A stretch of DNA of 64,000 nt from Bugula neritina (taxonomy: Eukaryota > Bryozoa > Gymnolaemata > Cheilostomatida > Bugulidae), in assembly GCA_964035545.1 (NCBI GenBank), contig OZ037766.1:15640722-15704721 (forward strand). The letters run 5' to 3'. Under the pieces are notes generated by a model. That model did not search any database, was not told where the DNA came from, and worked only from the letters and a program-made list of their open reading frames with translations. Shown piece by piece: positions 12,536 through 26,400 of this stretch (within the stretch, counting starts at the first letter, position 1; each line of letters starts with the position of its first letter). Made by a program: the position numbers and the translations under genes.

Positions 12536-12957
12536 GTTAGCGTAGAACCACGTGACGCAGATTTCCCTCACTGACCACATGCGAAAATTCATCTAGCCAA
12601 GTGAATTGTTGCGTGTGGATTTTCAGATGGATTTCATGCAGAAAACATGCTGAGCAGCAAGTGTGGAAAGCTTGTACGCATTTGATCTAATTGGCTGGTT
12701 GCCATTAGCAAGCGAACTTTTTGTGTTTTTATCCGCTGTTAAATTTCTACTGAACTGAATTAAAACATTTTTAAACAGTTTGCATTTTCCGCTTTATAAT
12801 ATCTCAAGTAGGCTAGCAGTAAAGTTAAACAACAAGATCATTAGCGAATAAATTTCTGCACCCACAGCCAACGCATTGTGTATGGCAGGTCGTTCCCGCA
12901 ACAGATTTTCATGCATGTGGATTCGCACACTGAAAATCTGCGTTGTGTGTCCCTAAC
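12536..12957. mobile_element. TIR MITE-like element, about 420 bp
   Basis: Imperfect inverted ends: left GTTAG...ACGCAGATTT and complement of right GTTAG...ACGCAGATTTT. A subterminal block (CATGTGGATTCGCACAC) is shared with the element at 28412-28801, supporting a dispersed family. No target duplication could be fixed. Confidence 0.5.
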
Positions 12958-13006
12958 ATTACTTTTGCTGTTATGTGAAATTGAAAATTAAATAATTTTA
13001 GCACCC

Positions 13007-13321
13007 CAGGGCTGAATTCGGCCCCCAGCTTATATTTATGTGGCCCTCAAAGACATAAAAAATAAAACTATTTTGCACGCATTTATAAATTGGAGTGGAA
13101 AAATCACCTTTAAAATGTCATATTTATATGCATTCTAAAAACATGCAGCCTGCAGTAACTATTGGGACTTCATTGTGAATAATTAATAAAAAAAAGGAAT
13201 TAAGTAATCTGAAAGTCACTGGTGCTGTGACCCCCAGTACAAGTTAAATTTTGCAATTTGGCCCTCACCATGGAATGTTCCAATTCAGTGGCCCTCGCTC
13301 TAAAAAGGTTGGACACCCCTG
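13007..13321 (-). mobile_element. hAT-like non-autonomous element
   Basis: On the minus strand it starts CAGGGGTGTCCAACCTTTTT, a hallmark hAT-type terminus, and the other end is CAGGG plus GGCCC-containing sequence. The interior has repeated GGCCCTC. A related terminus occurs at 34760-34787. Flanking 8-bp duplications are not evident, so it may be old. Confidence 0.6.
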
Positions 13322-13890
13322 CACTAGAACAATGCAGAGTAAATATTATAAGTAATTATATAATAGTTATAGTAATGTAGTGTGTTGCCCAATCATCATA
13401 ATTTAATTTTTGGGCAACATAAAGCCCACAGCATGTGATTTTAAAAGGTGAGCAGTTATTTAGTGATCAATTTATGTTCTGGGTGGGGGGATTTAATGGT
13501 GACCCTCAAATCTCATGAGCTTCAGCCAACTAGTTGTCAGCAAAATTATCATTAACTATGCGGATCTGGAAGTTAAAGAGAAAACGCTGCAGTTGTAAAA
13601 CATTTGAGTTTATTATTCAGAAGAGGCTTGTTAAAAATGAATATTTTGTAGAATAAATATTTACAGCATTTAAAACACACATTTGCCTTTCCTATATCGT
13701 AGGTTTAGTTTTGTGATATCTATTATTGCTTAAACTTTATTGATAATATGTTCAATAAATCTCTAACCTTCCAACATAGAAAAAAGTGTTTTTGGACACC
13801 GTTAACTGCTTTTGGTGGTAACTGTTAACTTGACAAGTCAAAGAGCTGTTACATAACTGTTCTTGCAGGGTAGTTTGGAGTGAAAACATA
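13322..13890. other. Upstream region of FAAH copy 2
   Basis: AT-rich DNA without a recognisable gene. The sequence TTCTTGCAGGG at 13860-13870 could be the acceptor of a 5' non-coding exon 20 bp before the ATG; no TATA box is convincing. Confidence 0.35.
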
Positions 13891-16800
13891 ATGAGTCCAT
13901 TTCTCTACCATTCTACTGCATGGCTAAGAGAACAAGTTGGTTCAGATCCAAAGCGTGGCACTGCTATGTTAGTTGCTTCAGTGTCAGTCCCCGTGCTCAC
14001 AGCTTTTATGGTTCGAACTTATCGTAGACGATCCTTGCTCAAACAACGCAAAGAGTATGTTGCTGAAATGGAGTGTCAAATGAGAAGTAAAGAACAAGAA
14101 GTTGCATCTAGAGTAAGAGATGTATACACAATAGTCAGCTGCATCTAGCAAATATTCCTTTTAATTCTTTTTGGGCGCTGATGTGGTGTGCAAATGTTTT
14201 ATTTCCAGATTTCAGAAGAAAGAGCCAAAGAAATAACTTCACTTTCATTCACAGAGTTACAATCAAAGCTACAGAAGGGAGAGCTTTCTTGCATTGAAGT
14301 CTTATATGCCTTTCAGAGAGTTGCTTTCAATGAAAATGTTCAGCTGAATTTTATCGTTCAGCCAGTCTTGGAGGCCGAGGTATAAGTAGTTAACAGCAGT
14401 GCTATTAGCTTTACATTATGTTATTTTATTACTTTATGTTTTTTCTTCAAAAAGTGACTTACACTGTTCATATACTTACATTTAAATAAAATTTATTGTT
14501 AGTTTACTTACACACACTCTGTTCTTAGGAAAAATGCAACCATCCCTGATTTTTGCGTTTTAAAATTTTTGTAATTTTGATGACTGTTTTAGTTTACAAA
14601 AAACAAATTTAACGAGAATTTATAAATATATTTTTTTGTATTTGATCAAATTTTAGGACATGGCTAGACGGCTTGGCTCTTTAGATGCAGAAGCCAGAAA
14701 GAAGTTGCCTCTTTTTGGAATTCCAATTTCTGTGAAAGAGAATTACAACATGACTGGCTATAAATCTACTGTTGGCGTGTCGAAATTTATTTCGAAGACT
14801 TGTTCTGAAACCAGCGGAATTGTCCAGGTTAATAATCTGCTCACTGATGATTCTAGACACTAAGTATTTCTCTGCTTTATTAATTTTTTATGTTAGGGGA
14901 GCAACTGAAACAACTGCTATATTTTTCAGTAATAAATTTTACTAAACTCTTTATTTTTGAAAGACATACTCATTAGTGTTATATATGTAACTTCGAAAAA
15001 GTACTTTTTTGATTGAATTGTTCTTTTGATTTTGGTGATATAGAAGTTTTAATTTTAAGTTTTAACTATGAATGAATGGTTAGTGAAATATGCTCGTCTA
15101 CATTTAGCACTACATATAAGGTGGCCTGTGCAACGTACTTGTCAGCATCTCACAAATACTCTGCAGTAACATCATATTTTTGCAACCTTGTTAACAACAC
15201 GTATTGCATAGCATCTGCCTATATTTGTTATGTAATATTTTAAAATACGTTACCCTAAGTTTAAGGCAACATATGACGCATCTTGTTTGTATAAGATATA
15301 GACTGCCAAGCTCCAGTTGACACTGACTATTTCTTGAATTTTTTTCATGTGTTTAGATCGTTTACTTCGATTAAAAAGGTAAGCCCACACCTTTTATTGT
15401 GAATTGACAGATTCTAATCTATGAACAGCAAAGTCTAGACTATAGAATTTCCTGTAGGCTCTTGTAGATGCCGGGGCTGTGCCGTTCATCAGAACTAATA
15501 TTGCCCAAACAATGATGTCACTAGCCGCCCATAACCCCATATATGGTCAAACAAGGAACCCTCTAGATCTAGCACGTTCTCCTGGTGGCTCTTCAGCTGG
15601 CGAATCTGCTGCTATTGCATCTGGATCTTCTCTGATTGGACTTGGTTCTGATATTGGTGAGATTTCTAACATATGTTATAGGTCACTTGAATGCTGACAC
15701 ACTTTGTGGGTATACAATTGGAATATGTTTAGGTTTCTAAAATGTGTTGAGTAGTAAAAGATGGTTTGCAGATATTCTGTGATAAAGATTTTGGCAAATA
15801 TATTATGTGTGATTTAAAGTATTCTTTATGTTATTTTTAAAATAATATATTTATATAAAGTCATACCTGGTTAATGTGTGTTACAGTTACTTTTACAAAG
15901 TGTAGCCTATATATATATATATATATGATAAAGATTTTCTGCCATCAATCACTTTTTGTATCATTAAATAGCTCTAGACTGTTGACCTAACCAACAGTGT
16001 TTTTACACTGAAGGTATGTTCTACAATGTGGGAAGATGAAATGTTTAGTAACCTTAATGCATAATATAGGTGTTCAAATAATTATCTGATTTCGACGAAG
16101 ATTAGTTACGTATTAGTTTTTGTGGGATTTTGTCCTGCCAAATATGGCAGGAGTTGATGCACAACGTAGATGTATATGAATATCATTTTTCTGTACATTT
16201 TCTAAACTAAATGATCACATTATAAATGCACTTACTAAATTGCTCGGTAGGTTTAACATTTATGCTGGAAATTGTGTTAGAAAATGTAAATCTGCTTTAT
16301 TTCTTATTTCTTTCTTGCTAGTTATTTTGTGTAGTACGAGATATTTAGTCACACATGTTTCATACTCATACTTCTGTATATAGCTGGTAGTGTCAGAGTA
16401 CCTGGTGCATGGTGTGGAATAACTGCTCTGAAGCCAACAGCTGGAAGATTTTCTGTTTTAAACCAGACATCAGTGATCAAAGGTCAATCAGCAGGTACTG
16501 TCAACTCATAACTGTGTAGTATAATGTTCGTATATATAGCAACTCTGTCTATAACATAGCTTTGTAAAGGTTCAAAATAGAGCACTTCAAGTTTAGCTCG
16601 ACGGTTTAGCCTTCACTGTAAGAGTAAACATGCAACCAAACATCCGGTTAGATAAACATTCAAGTCTGTTGATTTGTTGATTGCAAAACTTAAAACGCAT
16701 CTTTTTGTTTGTTTTTTTAATGAGATTTTCATGGACATATAATATCTCACAAGAATTATTTATTATGTATTTATACATTTTTTAAAAGATATGATCAACT

Positions 16801-19800
16801 TTAGACAAGCATTAAATTGCTGAATACCAACACAAAAAATGTAACAAACACTAATTTTGCATTGCATATGTTATATTCCTAAATTGATTCCTTTTTCAAG
16901 CAAAAGAATTGAATCTTTACTTCTTGATGCGATCACTACTTAACAATTTTTTTCCCACTCCAATCCTGGAAAGCAAGATTTTTACAAAAATTGATTTCAA
17001 GTCAAGAATTACTTGTCATTCCTTTTCATCTTTTGAGCTTTCAGCGGACGCTCCATGTGTGTTATGGTTATGCTAAACTAAAGGGTTTAATTATAATGTT
17101 TATTTGCATAGATTCTACATCATTTTTAGCTACTAATACTCTTTAGATAAGGTCTATTAATATACTGGTTTTTTTTTGTGTAGGATATCATAAATATTCA
17201 AATAATTACATAAGCATTTTATTTTACTTTACTTATTTAAAACAGCATGTAAATGCAAAGTAGTGAAGTAAAATAATGGATTTGTTTCAATCCATGAGTA
17301 GTGAGCAAAAACCTAGAAACTGTATTTTGAGTGATACAATAATAATGCACTGGAAATAGAATCAATATTTGAACTAGTTATCTCAGCTGAGCAATTGTTA
17401 TATAATCTTAACAGTTTATAGCATTTGTATTGCATTCTTCAAAACTTCTTCAGTGGAATCACATATTAGTATTATTTGTTCAGTTAAAGGAACTTCTGGA
17501 CTAATGGCTAGAGAAGTTGATGCCCTTGTTGAGTTTACTAAAGTGGTCACATCTGATTTCCAGTTTCAAGTAGATATGTCAATTCCCCGGCAGTATTTTA
17601 AAGAGGAAGTGAGTATTTACAGACTAAGTACTATATATTTTGAATATGGTATATTCTACAGCGGTTACAGTGGAAAGGTTTCGAGGCTGTATACTCATGA
17701 TGCCAAACATGTAGCTGTGTGCATCATATGTTCTCATTTACTAAATTTAATGTTTGGACTATCAATGACCTCTGAATAATATATAATTCGAACACAAGTA
17801 AAGAAATGTTCAAACAAAGAGCTCCATTATTTTACAATAGGCATTACTTGTCAACAACTCGTACTCAATTTAATGAGTGGAAATGAATGATAGAATAATA
17901 GCTCATAGTTTTGTAATAAGATTAAAACTGACATTTCATAGTTAGCAGCATATATATATTTAGTGACATTAAATCAGTATAACTGTTTTAATTTATGGTA
18001 GGGTTATTTATCTAAGAAAATTGAATGGCAAGTTATCATAACAACTTGATTTTACTAACTTCTGATAAATATTAATAGAAAATTACTTTTATCGGAAGTG
18101 TTAATTTACCTTATATAGCAATATGGCTCACCAATCAGATTATATACATGTTCTTCTTGTCCTTTTATAACTTCATTTTATGCAATACTAGCACTAGCTA
18201 TAGCCTTTCGTTGAGCTTTTTTACCATTTTGATAAACTTGTATTTTCTTTAGTAGCAAGCAAACTTACATCAAACCTATTCTTTTGAATACTTTTGTGTT
18301 CTTATGGAGAATATCAATTCAATTAAATCAACTAAAAACGCTTATTATTTTACTGACTTAAACTGCAGGTATGCATCCATGTATTAGTATTGCCAATTAG
18401 CTGTCAGCTTACTTTATAGGAATATCTTTCCACTAAACCACTGACTATTGCATATTCTCGTTATTGGGCACCTGTTGAAGTCACTCAGTCTGCTCAGAGA
18501 GCAGTTGCTAAAGCAGCTGCAGAGTTGTCTAAACAAGGTCATAAGGTAAAATAGGCTACATGCATATTATAGTATTATATACACTTGCGCAAGTTTATAG
18601 TCACCATCCCTGTGAGAACCCCTGGTGGAAAGGGTTTTTGTTAAATGGAGCTAAGGAGTTATTCAGATGAGGCACAGGAGCAATTATGACTAGATGCTCT
18701 TCCTAACATCACCAATGGCCTTTATTGGGCTTGAACCCATCATGACTTCCTGCTTACTAGGCAAACGCTCTAACCCCTGGACCACGCTCTAACCCCTAGA
18801 CCGGCTGCTCCCTTATCTTGTAGTATGTAGTGTTATATACTGCTTATTAATCATTTAACAGTTTATCTATCACCGGGCTATTTTGGTAGTTTGCACATGG
18901 CTGGTGTATGATCAGCTGGTTGATATTCACTTAGAAACTGATGGGAATATGAGATGTTAGTCTGCTTTGTGACCATATCAGTAAATTATTGCATTTAAAC
19001 ATAGTCTGATGCCAGAAAAGTTGCTATTTTAAAGGACTATGTAAAACTCAGCCAATCAGAGATGTGTAACAACTTTAAAACCTAACCATTTAATATAAAT
19101 AAAATTCTGTAATTTCAAGTGCAAAATGCATACTTCTAAAAATGCCTGTAAAACTTTGGTTATGTGCACTAGTTTATTTCATGTATTAAATTTATGAGTC
19201 TTAAGATCATTTTTCAAAATGTTCAATTTAAGTGTTTGAAAAATACGATTGAGAGGCATATCTGCAAAAATACCCTGGTAGAGTTTCACCACAGACCAGA
19301 GTCTGTATAAACTTTAGGGTTCTACTATTACCCAACTTCCAGAAAATCGACTTATTGATCATTATGTCCATAAAAAACCATAAGTATGTTATGCAGGATC
19401 AGTTAGGGCTGTGGTAAACTCTATCAGGGTATTTTTGCAGACATGTAATTTTTAATTGGCATTTTTAAAAACACTTATTAGACATTTTGAAAAGTGAATG
19501 GAAATTTAAGATATGAAATAAATTATGCATGTAACAAAAAATGCATGGCTACTTTCTAGAAGTTTGCATTTTGCAGTTGAACTTGCAGAATTTCATATAA
19601 CTTGTAATAGTGAGATTATAGAGTTGATAAACACCCATGATTGGCTGAGTTTTACATGATCTATTGTAGGTAGTGGAATGGGATCTGCCGGAATTTCCGG
19701 ATATCCCGGCTCGTATGGCAGTGCAGGCTTACTTTGGTGATGGTGGAGAGCAAATGGTGAACAATCTGTAAGAAATATTTTCCATCATAATTGAAACTTT

Positions 19801-21828
19801 TTTCTAGCCAATATCTAATTACCACGTATCTTGTCTTTAATATCAGTATTTGCACTGATAACACATTTATATTTAGTCAGGAGTAAAGGAGTTATCCTGA
19901 AGTTTATAATGTACCTGCAGATATACAATTATATATTATGCAAATATATTATAAATTACTCGATCATATTATATTATATAGTATACAAATATGTTATATA
20001 TATAATATATATTGTGAAAATATGTTATGTAATATATACAAATAGTTTACGTATTTCAGTGCTAATGATGATGTATCATATGTTATACAAACAACAATGC
20101 GGGCTCTCGCTGTCAGCAACCGACTTAAGCAAGCTGTTGCCGCTGTGGCTCAGAAGCTGGTAAGTGTTGTATTTTGCTCTTCTCTGTATGATCTGTTCTA
20201 TTAAGTCAAACATCTGTTGTATATTTGTGTAAGCAAATTATCTATTACTTCTTTTTTGTTAATAAGGTTCAACTTTATTTCTTTGAAAATTTTGTAATCG
20301 TTTCAAAGAGTCAATTTAAGTAAGTAGTATTCTCCTAGTATGAAAAAAATTATGACTGTCTTGCATTTTGTTATTTGGAGAATTTTTTTTACAAAAAAGT
20401 TGACCAAATTTATGTGAAATAAACCATCAACATTTGATAATTCTGCTATATATCTGTTTTTTATATAATATTACTGTCAATTTAAAATGTTATGTTTTAT
20501 TGTCATTTCATACTGTAATATCAAATACATCATATATTATGCAGTCAATATACGCTATGCCTTGTCTATCAAATTCCTCACAGATTCCTCAGGATTGGAG
20601 GTACAAATTTCTGACTGGATTGGCTGGAGCTAAAGATGTAAATGAGTGGTTTGAGCTTCAGAACAAAATAACTGTAAGCCTTTTTATCTCTACTTAGCTA
20701 AGGGTTGGCGTTTTAGACATAATTCAACTAGGACCATTTTCAGTAGTCATTGTTCATTCAAGACCAGTTTATTCAACTATTAGCTAACGATGCGCAAATT
20801 GAAAATAAATACTATGTAAATTATCTTGTGACTATGTCCTATTTCTTTGATTGCCTGTAGATCAGCTAAACCCAGCAGCATAAATAACTTCTTTTATTGT
20901 AATCTAATTCACTTCTCTGGGTTTCCTATAAAACTGCGTCCTACTATATTCGAGTGATAAACAACTTTATGTTGACAGCAATACCGCAAGTTATGGATAG
21001 ATGACTGGAATAGGAAAGGCATTGATGTGCTGCTTGCACCAGCTGTACCAATACCTGCGGAGTTCATTAGTCCAAAGAAAGGGTGTTCTGCAGGTATTAA
21101 TTTAGCAGATATTTTGCTGTAAGTCACCTTTTTTATGAAAGAGTAATACGATTATGGGAACTATAACGTACACCATTCATAATGGGTGTATGTGTCTAGT
21201 CATGTGTTGTGCACTGGTCATGGGTTTGAGGGTATTTTACTATTAATCTTTTAGCTGCTGGTGCTTATGCCTATCCCGTGAACCTGGTAAATTTCCCAGC
21301 TGGAGTTGTCCCATTTGGTAAAATAACTCCTGAGGATGAAGAGAATGACTTTAGAAATTATCCTGACCAAGATTTGATGCAAAGGCGGCTTAAAGAGGTA
21401 TTTTTTCAGAGAGCATAAATACTGCAGTGATTTTATAGTTACTAAGTTTTTCGCTAAATGTTTGATTACACAAACTGTTTAAAGATTCTAAAATTGATTT
21501 GTTTAACAAACCTGTATAAGTTGTGACGTTGCTTTATTGACATTAAATTTGAAAAATAAATCTACCATTGGTTGTTACAACTAATAAAATGTTACTGAAA
21601 ATGGGTTTTGAAGTAGGACTTTACTTGATGTTGATAAATTAACTAGCATAATGTAAAGCATGCTGACCTTGGACATTAGTTCTCCGGTATGACAACTTCA
21701 AATGCCTATTATTTTAGAATATCAAAGGAAGCACTGGTCTACCACTCAGTGTACAGTGTGTAGCTCTGCCTTACAGAGAAGAGATGTGTCTTAGAGTTAT
21801 GAATCTCATCTCTAAACTCAACCAATAA
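13891..21828 (+). CDS. FAAH: Fatty acid amide hydrolase copy 2, complete, 593 aa
   Basis: Exons: 13891-14112, 14209-14379, 14657-14827, 15458-15656, 16384-16494, 17484-17608, 18420-18545, 19670-19767, 20060-20159, 20584-20673, 20979-21093, 21255-21397, 21718-21828 (TAA). Length is close to the 579 aa of mammalian FAAH. Residues about 24-42 form a membrane segment followed by basic residues, as in the N-terminal anchor of FAAH. The triad is K158 (PISVKENY), S233 (SPGGSSAGE) and S257 (DIAGSVR); the spacings of 75 and 24 equal those of mammalian K142/S217/S241. Residue 255 is Ala where copy 1 and mammalian FAAH have Gly in the oxyanion-hole loop. The start is the first ATG of an exon whose frame joins all others. 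Likely role: hydrolysis of N-acylethanolamines or other fatty amides on internal membranes. Confidence 0.96.
18592..18812 (-). mobile_element. tRNA-derived SINE copy in FAAH copy 2 intron
   Basis: On the minus strand a tRNA-like head (A-box-like GGTCTAGGGGTTAGAGCG, here partly duplicated, and B-box-like GGTTCAAGCCC) is followed by a body ending GGGATGGTGACTATAAACT. Near-identical direct repeats TAGTATTATATAC (18570-18582) and TAGTGTTATATAC (18828-18840) flank it, and FAAH copy 1 has an unoccupied site, so it inserted after the gene duplication. Confidence 0.85.
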
Positions 21829-23450
21829 ATTTCTAGTCTGCTGTAGGGATTTATCTAGTTATTCGTACCTTCATGGCTCATTGAAAATGGAACATGTCCA
21901 ACTCCATTAGTCTCTGCATAGTTGTTACCTGTATTCATGTTGTAATACTAGTCATCAAACTTTTCAGTTGTCAAACCATATGATGTTACTCATTTATACA
22001 TTCTAGCATTTTTATATCGTTTACATTATATTATTTCATATTTTTGGTATATTGGATTTTCTTCTATATATAATCTTGGTTTTGTAGTTTTGCTGATCAT
22101 TGGTAAAGTCACTTATTTAATTTATGTATTCTGTAGTATGGGAATAAACACATGACTTGAGGTTGACTAACTGTCATCAGCTACTGTTTTATCTTATAAA
22201 GATAGTAGCACTAAGGCCTGGATAATGTAAGTCTATTTATGATATGATTTGCTGGGTCATAGTTTCTATAGCCATGAGTTGCTAGCATTGCCTTCAACTG
22301 TGTTCTTGCACAGCTCATGAGGATAAAAACTTTTGTTTAATAATTTATTCACAGAGGCTAAAGTTGTGCATAAATACAACTACAATAAGAATTTAAAAGG
22401 TATGCACTAGTGGGATATTACTGGTGTAGTGCAGTATAACTAAATGGATAATAGTATCTCGTACTATTATACACTGCTACAATTCCATAATGTAGCTGCT
22501 CACTAAGTAACTAAGTCTCAGTAAGTGCATGGGGAAGGCAACCCCATAGCAACACTAAGTGCAGCCAGTGAGGTTATTATTAGCTACTCTGTCCTATTAT
22601 TACTTGGTTAGTCAATTGCATGAGCAGCCTACTTGCATATGTGACTGACATTTGCTATTTCTGGGCTATGCTTATAGTGTGTAACAATTATTATAAAGAG
22701 TTGAGATAACACAATTCTAGTGATTCTACTTTAGTTACGAATATTCCAAATTTCTCTGATAGCATGTGAACTCTGGCAGTTTCGTTAAGTACGGGTTGAT
22801 GTCAAGGGTCACAGTAGATAATGACCCAAAAATGTCAAACACCATTGACGATGGCTTTGCTATGTAGTGCTTTTATGATGTTTTAAATCAGTACTACTAT
22901 ATATACTTGTTGCAACTTTAATTTAATGAGGGATTGGCTACAGGTATTGGCAAAGGCTGCTGGTTCTTACAGATAACTTTCTAAGTGATCTATTCAGAGT
23001 AGACTATGATTTATATCACTGATTTATTGATTGAGCTCTCTTGTTAATAAGAAGAGTAGTCTATCAAGCACGCGGAGCAATTTTTACCAAAAAAATTCTG
23101 TACTCCACCACTTTAATAAGCGAATTCCAAGTTACTAACATCTTTTCTATGCTTTTATTATTACTAAATTGACCACAAAATTTATTTATAAACATTCCGA
23201 AACAACTTAGTTTTACTATCAATAACTTTATTGTTAAAGAAGCAGTATTGAGCGTAGTATTATTCTGTTTTAAATTTTGAAATAGTAAATTGTTATTATG
23301 CTGTAAGCCTGCAACAAGGAAGTAAATACAGCCAAAACTTCTGCCAAGAATTAATGGCTATAAATTAGGTGACTGCCAATTTTAAAGTAGGCCAGCTTAA
23401 GGCAAATTTCAACCTGTGAAACATCATTATGAGGAAAGCAGTGGACAATA
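21829..23450. other. Spacer between FAAH copy 2 and receptor A
   Basis: The first 250 bp match the FAAH copy 1 downstream region (3' UTR). The remainder is AT-rich and shows no gene, RNA or mobile element I can recognise. The promoter of receptor A is presumably in the last few hundred bases. Confidence 0.5.
23359..23367 (+). promoter_or_regulatory. Possible TATA box of receptor A
   Basis: TATAAATTA lies 84 bp before the receptor A start codon. Position and sequence fit a core promoter, but such words are frequent in AT-rich DNA. A short upstream frame (ATG at 23429, TAA at 23459-23461) overlaps the main start and could dampen translation. Confidence 0.25.
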
Positions 23451-26400
23451 ATGAACGTTAAAAGGGTATGCATTTGGCTTATAGTTGGCGTCACTTTGCT
23501 TGTACATAGAGTATGCAATGAACAACATGACATCGAGTACTTGTGCTCTGCAGCTCAGAGTAATAGTAAGTTACCTACTTGACTATATTAGTAGAGTATG
23601 TTATGTACTTAACTACGCTATATGAGTATAATAGTTATGTACTTGACTATATGAGTGCATACATATCACTTATAGGACATTGCAAATTTATTATTATGTC
23701 TACTATAATATATAATTTTACAGATCTTAATACAAAGAAGTTATATAGCCTATATAGTCTATTGTTTAACTGAATACTGGTATAATGCATGCACTTATAT
23801 AATATTATGATTAACTGAATTGTGAAAAAGCTTTTTTAATGGTGATTAAAATTTTATATATTTTGTTTGATAGTTAATTATGAGTAAAATGATAACTGCG
23901 TACCATCTATATCATCTATATCGGATTGCAAGAGCTAATTATTTTTTGTAACCGTTAAACTAATATTGGATATAACAATTTTCTTAATTTGTTTTGTTCT
24001 GTTGCTGGCTAAATTTTACCTAAATATCATATTTATTATCTATAATACAAGTTTGCAATCTATAATGTATACTTAGAATGTCTTAGCAAGTTTATTTACA
24101 TGCAGCCTAGTTGAATTGGCAACAAATGCCTTATGCAATATTATAAAATGCTCAGCTATGCCAACCCCTTTGCAACTGCACATTCTTACTTTTTTCAAAA
24201 AAGATTTTCAGGTTACACTTCTGCTGAATGGGCACTATGGGAAGGAGTGTGAGCACCAGAACTCAAGATGGCCGACACATGTGCTTCATACACAGCTGGC
24301 CGAATGGCAAAATTTACTCTCCAATAAGATTGGTGGGAAATAATCATGTTTTAATTGAATATAAAATTAAACAGGCTGCCCATTTGCATTTCAAAGTTAA
24401 TATTTGACTTTCACAGCCAACTTTATAACAATTTAATCTACAGCCTGCAATTTTATCTAAAAGATTTTTACATGACAACTAAAATATTGCTTTGATTTAT
24501 TGAAAAAGCTGTTCAAGCTATATTGGGATTCAAAAAATTTTAAAAATTTGTTGTTGCTTGAAATTATAATAATTTTTTTCTATTTTCAGGCGTTAGTGTG
24601 ATTGACACATGCAGTGACCCTGATATAGCCGCTAAGGTAATATCTGAGAATATTCCATATACCTGGACAATAGCAGATCCATCTATTGGAAGAGCAAATA
24701 ACAGTGTCTGTACAGCCAATGGGAGCTCTCCCATAAATATAGGTAATACGTAGTATGCATTATAAACAACATAGACGACATACATCCAGGAGCTTAACCA
24801 CTTATCATATATGAAGTAATATACATCTGTACATAGTTGAAGCTTAAATTTGTCTTGTTGCTTATTTTTATGATGAGTTGAATATAAAGATACTGGTGTA
24901 GACAAAATATCAACCTTTATACAACATCTATACAAAAGAAAAAAATGGGTTTATAGTCGCTATCCATATGAGAACCTCTGATGGAAAAGTTTTTTCTATT
25001 GTGGCGAAAAAGCAATTGCGGCTGAATGTCCTTCCTAACATCACCAATGGCCTTGTGTTTACTAAGCCTGCGCTGTAACCACTAGAGTCTATACCATGAT
25101 TATTATATAGTTTTACAATAACACAGTTGTGCAGCTTATTCTTTCTCTCTAGCAACTTCCAGCTTATTGGCTATTACTATAGCCAATAAGAAACATTTAT
25201 CATATCGATATATTTATTCTATATTCGAATTTTATATGTTGCACTACCTCTTCATTACTGGTATACTTCTCAATACCTATATACTTTTGGCACATGCAGG
25301 GTTTATATCGGAAACTCTTCCCACTGGGTATGAGACGAAGGAAGGACTGTTAGGTAAAGTTAATGTGCCCCTCATTATAACTGTAGACTGGACCACGACC
25401 AATCAGGATACCAATGTGTCTACAGCTGTTATTAGTATCGGTAATGACTTGGAAAGTAAACTTGAGGTTTGCATAGTTAATTCTCAATACCTTCTATTAA
25501 TGTTGCTGCATTAATGTCAAGTCTTATAGTGACTAAGTAAGATTTATATTACATGAAATACTTTTTTCCTGATTATGCTTAAAAATACTCACCCATGTGG
25601 TTTACTGTCTGTAACATAAACGATGATTGCACATCAACACTATTAATAGTTTATTGGTTGAAATTATACAAGAGAGCATGGGTCTTCTTTGGGAATTTTT
25701 AATAATTTTTGTTAATCTGTAGCTACAATGCTTATTATAGACATGTTTATTTAAATTAATGCTGTTGCTTACTAAAATTGATATATGCTACATACATGTT
25801 TAAACCCATTGTAGTCGTTAGCAGTTTTGATGGTAAATATGGATTGGGACTACATTACTGCCATCTATTCTGACGATGTGATTGGGCATAAGAGTCTGGG
25901 ACTGTTCCAAAATATTTCTCACCATCACCAGATCTGCATTAATAAATCTATCAGTATAACTTACAACACTGAACTGGACATTTCAGATATTGTAACTGTT
26001 GGAGTTGTGCTACTTGGCTCAGAGGGTATAGGTAAGTTTTCTATTAATGCAAGTAAAAGAATACTTATTAGCACCTATACCCATTTAGCAATACGGCGGA
26101 GTAGTCTTCTCCACTGTAATATATCAAGCCAGGTGGTTGATGGCCCTAGTGTTATTGAATGTATTTATCTCATTGAAAACAAACTTACCTCTTTTCAAAC
26201 AAAGGAAGTGTATTTCATAATATTACTATAACGACTGAGCTTCAAAGAAAAATTATAGTAAAATATTATATAAAGTAATGATAATTAATGAAATAAATTT
26301 AGCATGATTATGACAATGTTTGTAGGAACATGCAAGCTTATCATGTTTTGTAATATATTTTGTACACTTAGGATTTCATCTTCTCCAACATCTAACTCCA

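Noticed and set aside
24564-24935. Minus-strand frame of 123 aa over receptor A exon 3
   Set aside because: It is a shadow of the conserved plus-strand exon 24590-24742; its extension lies in intron.
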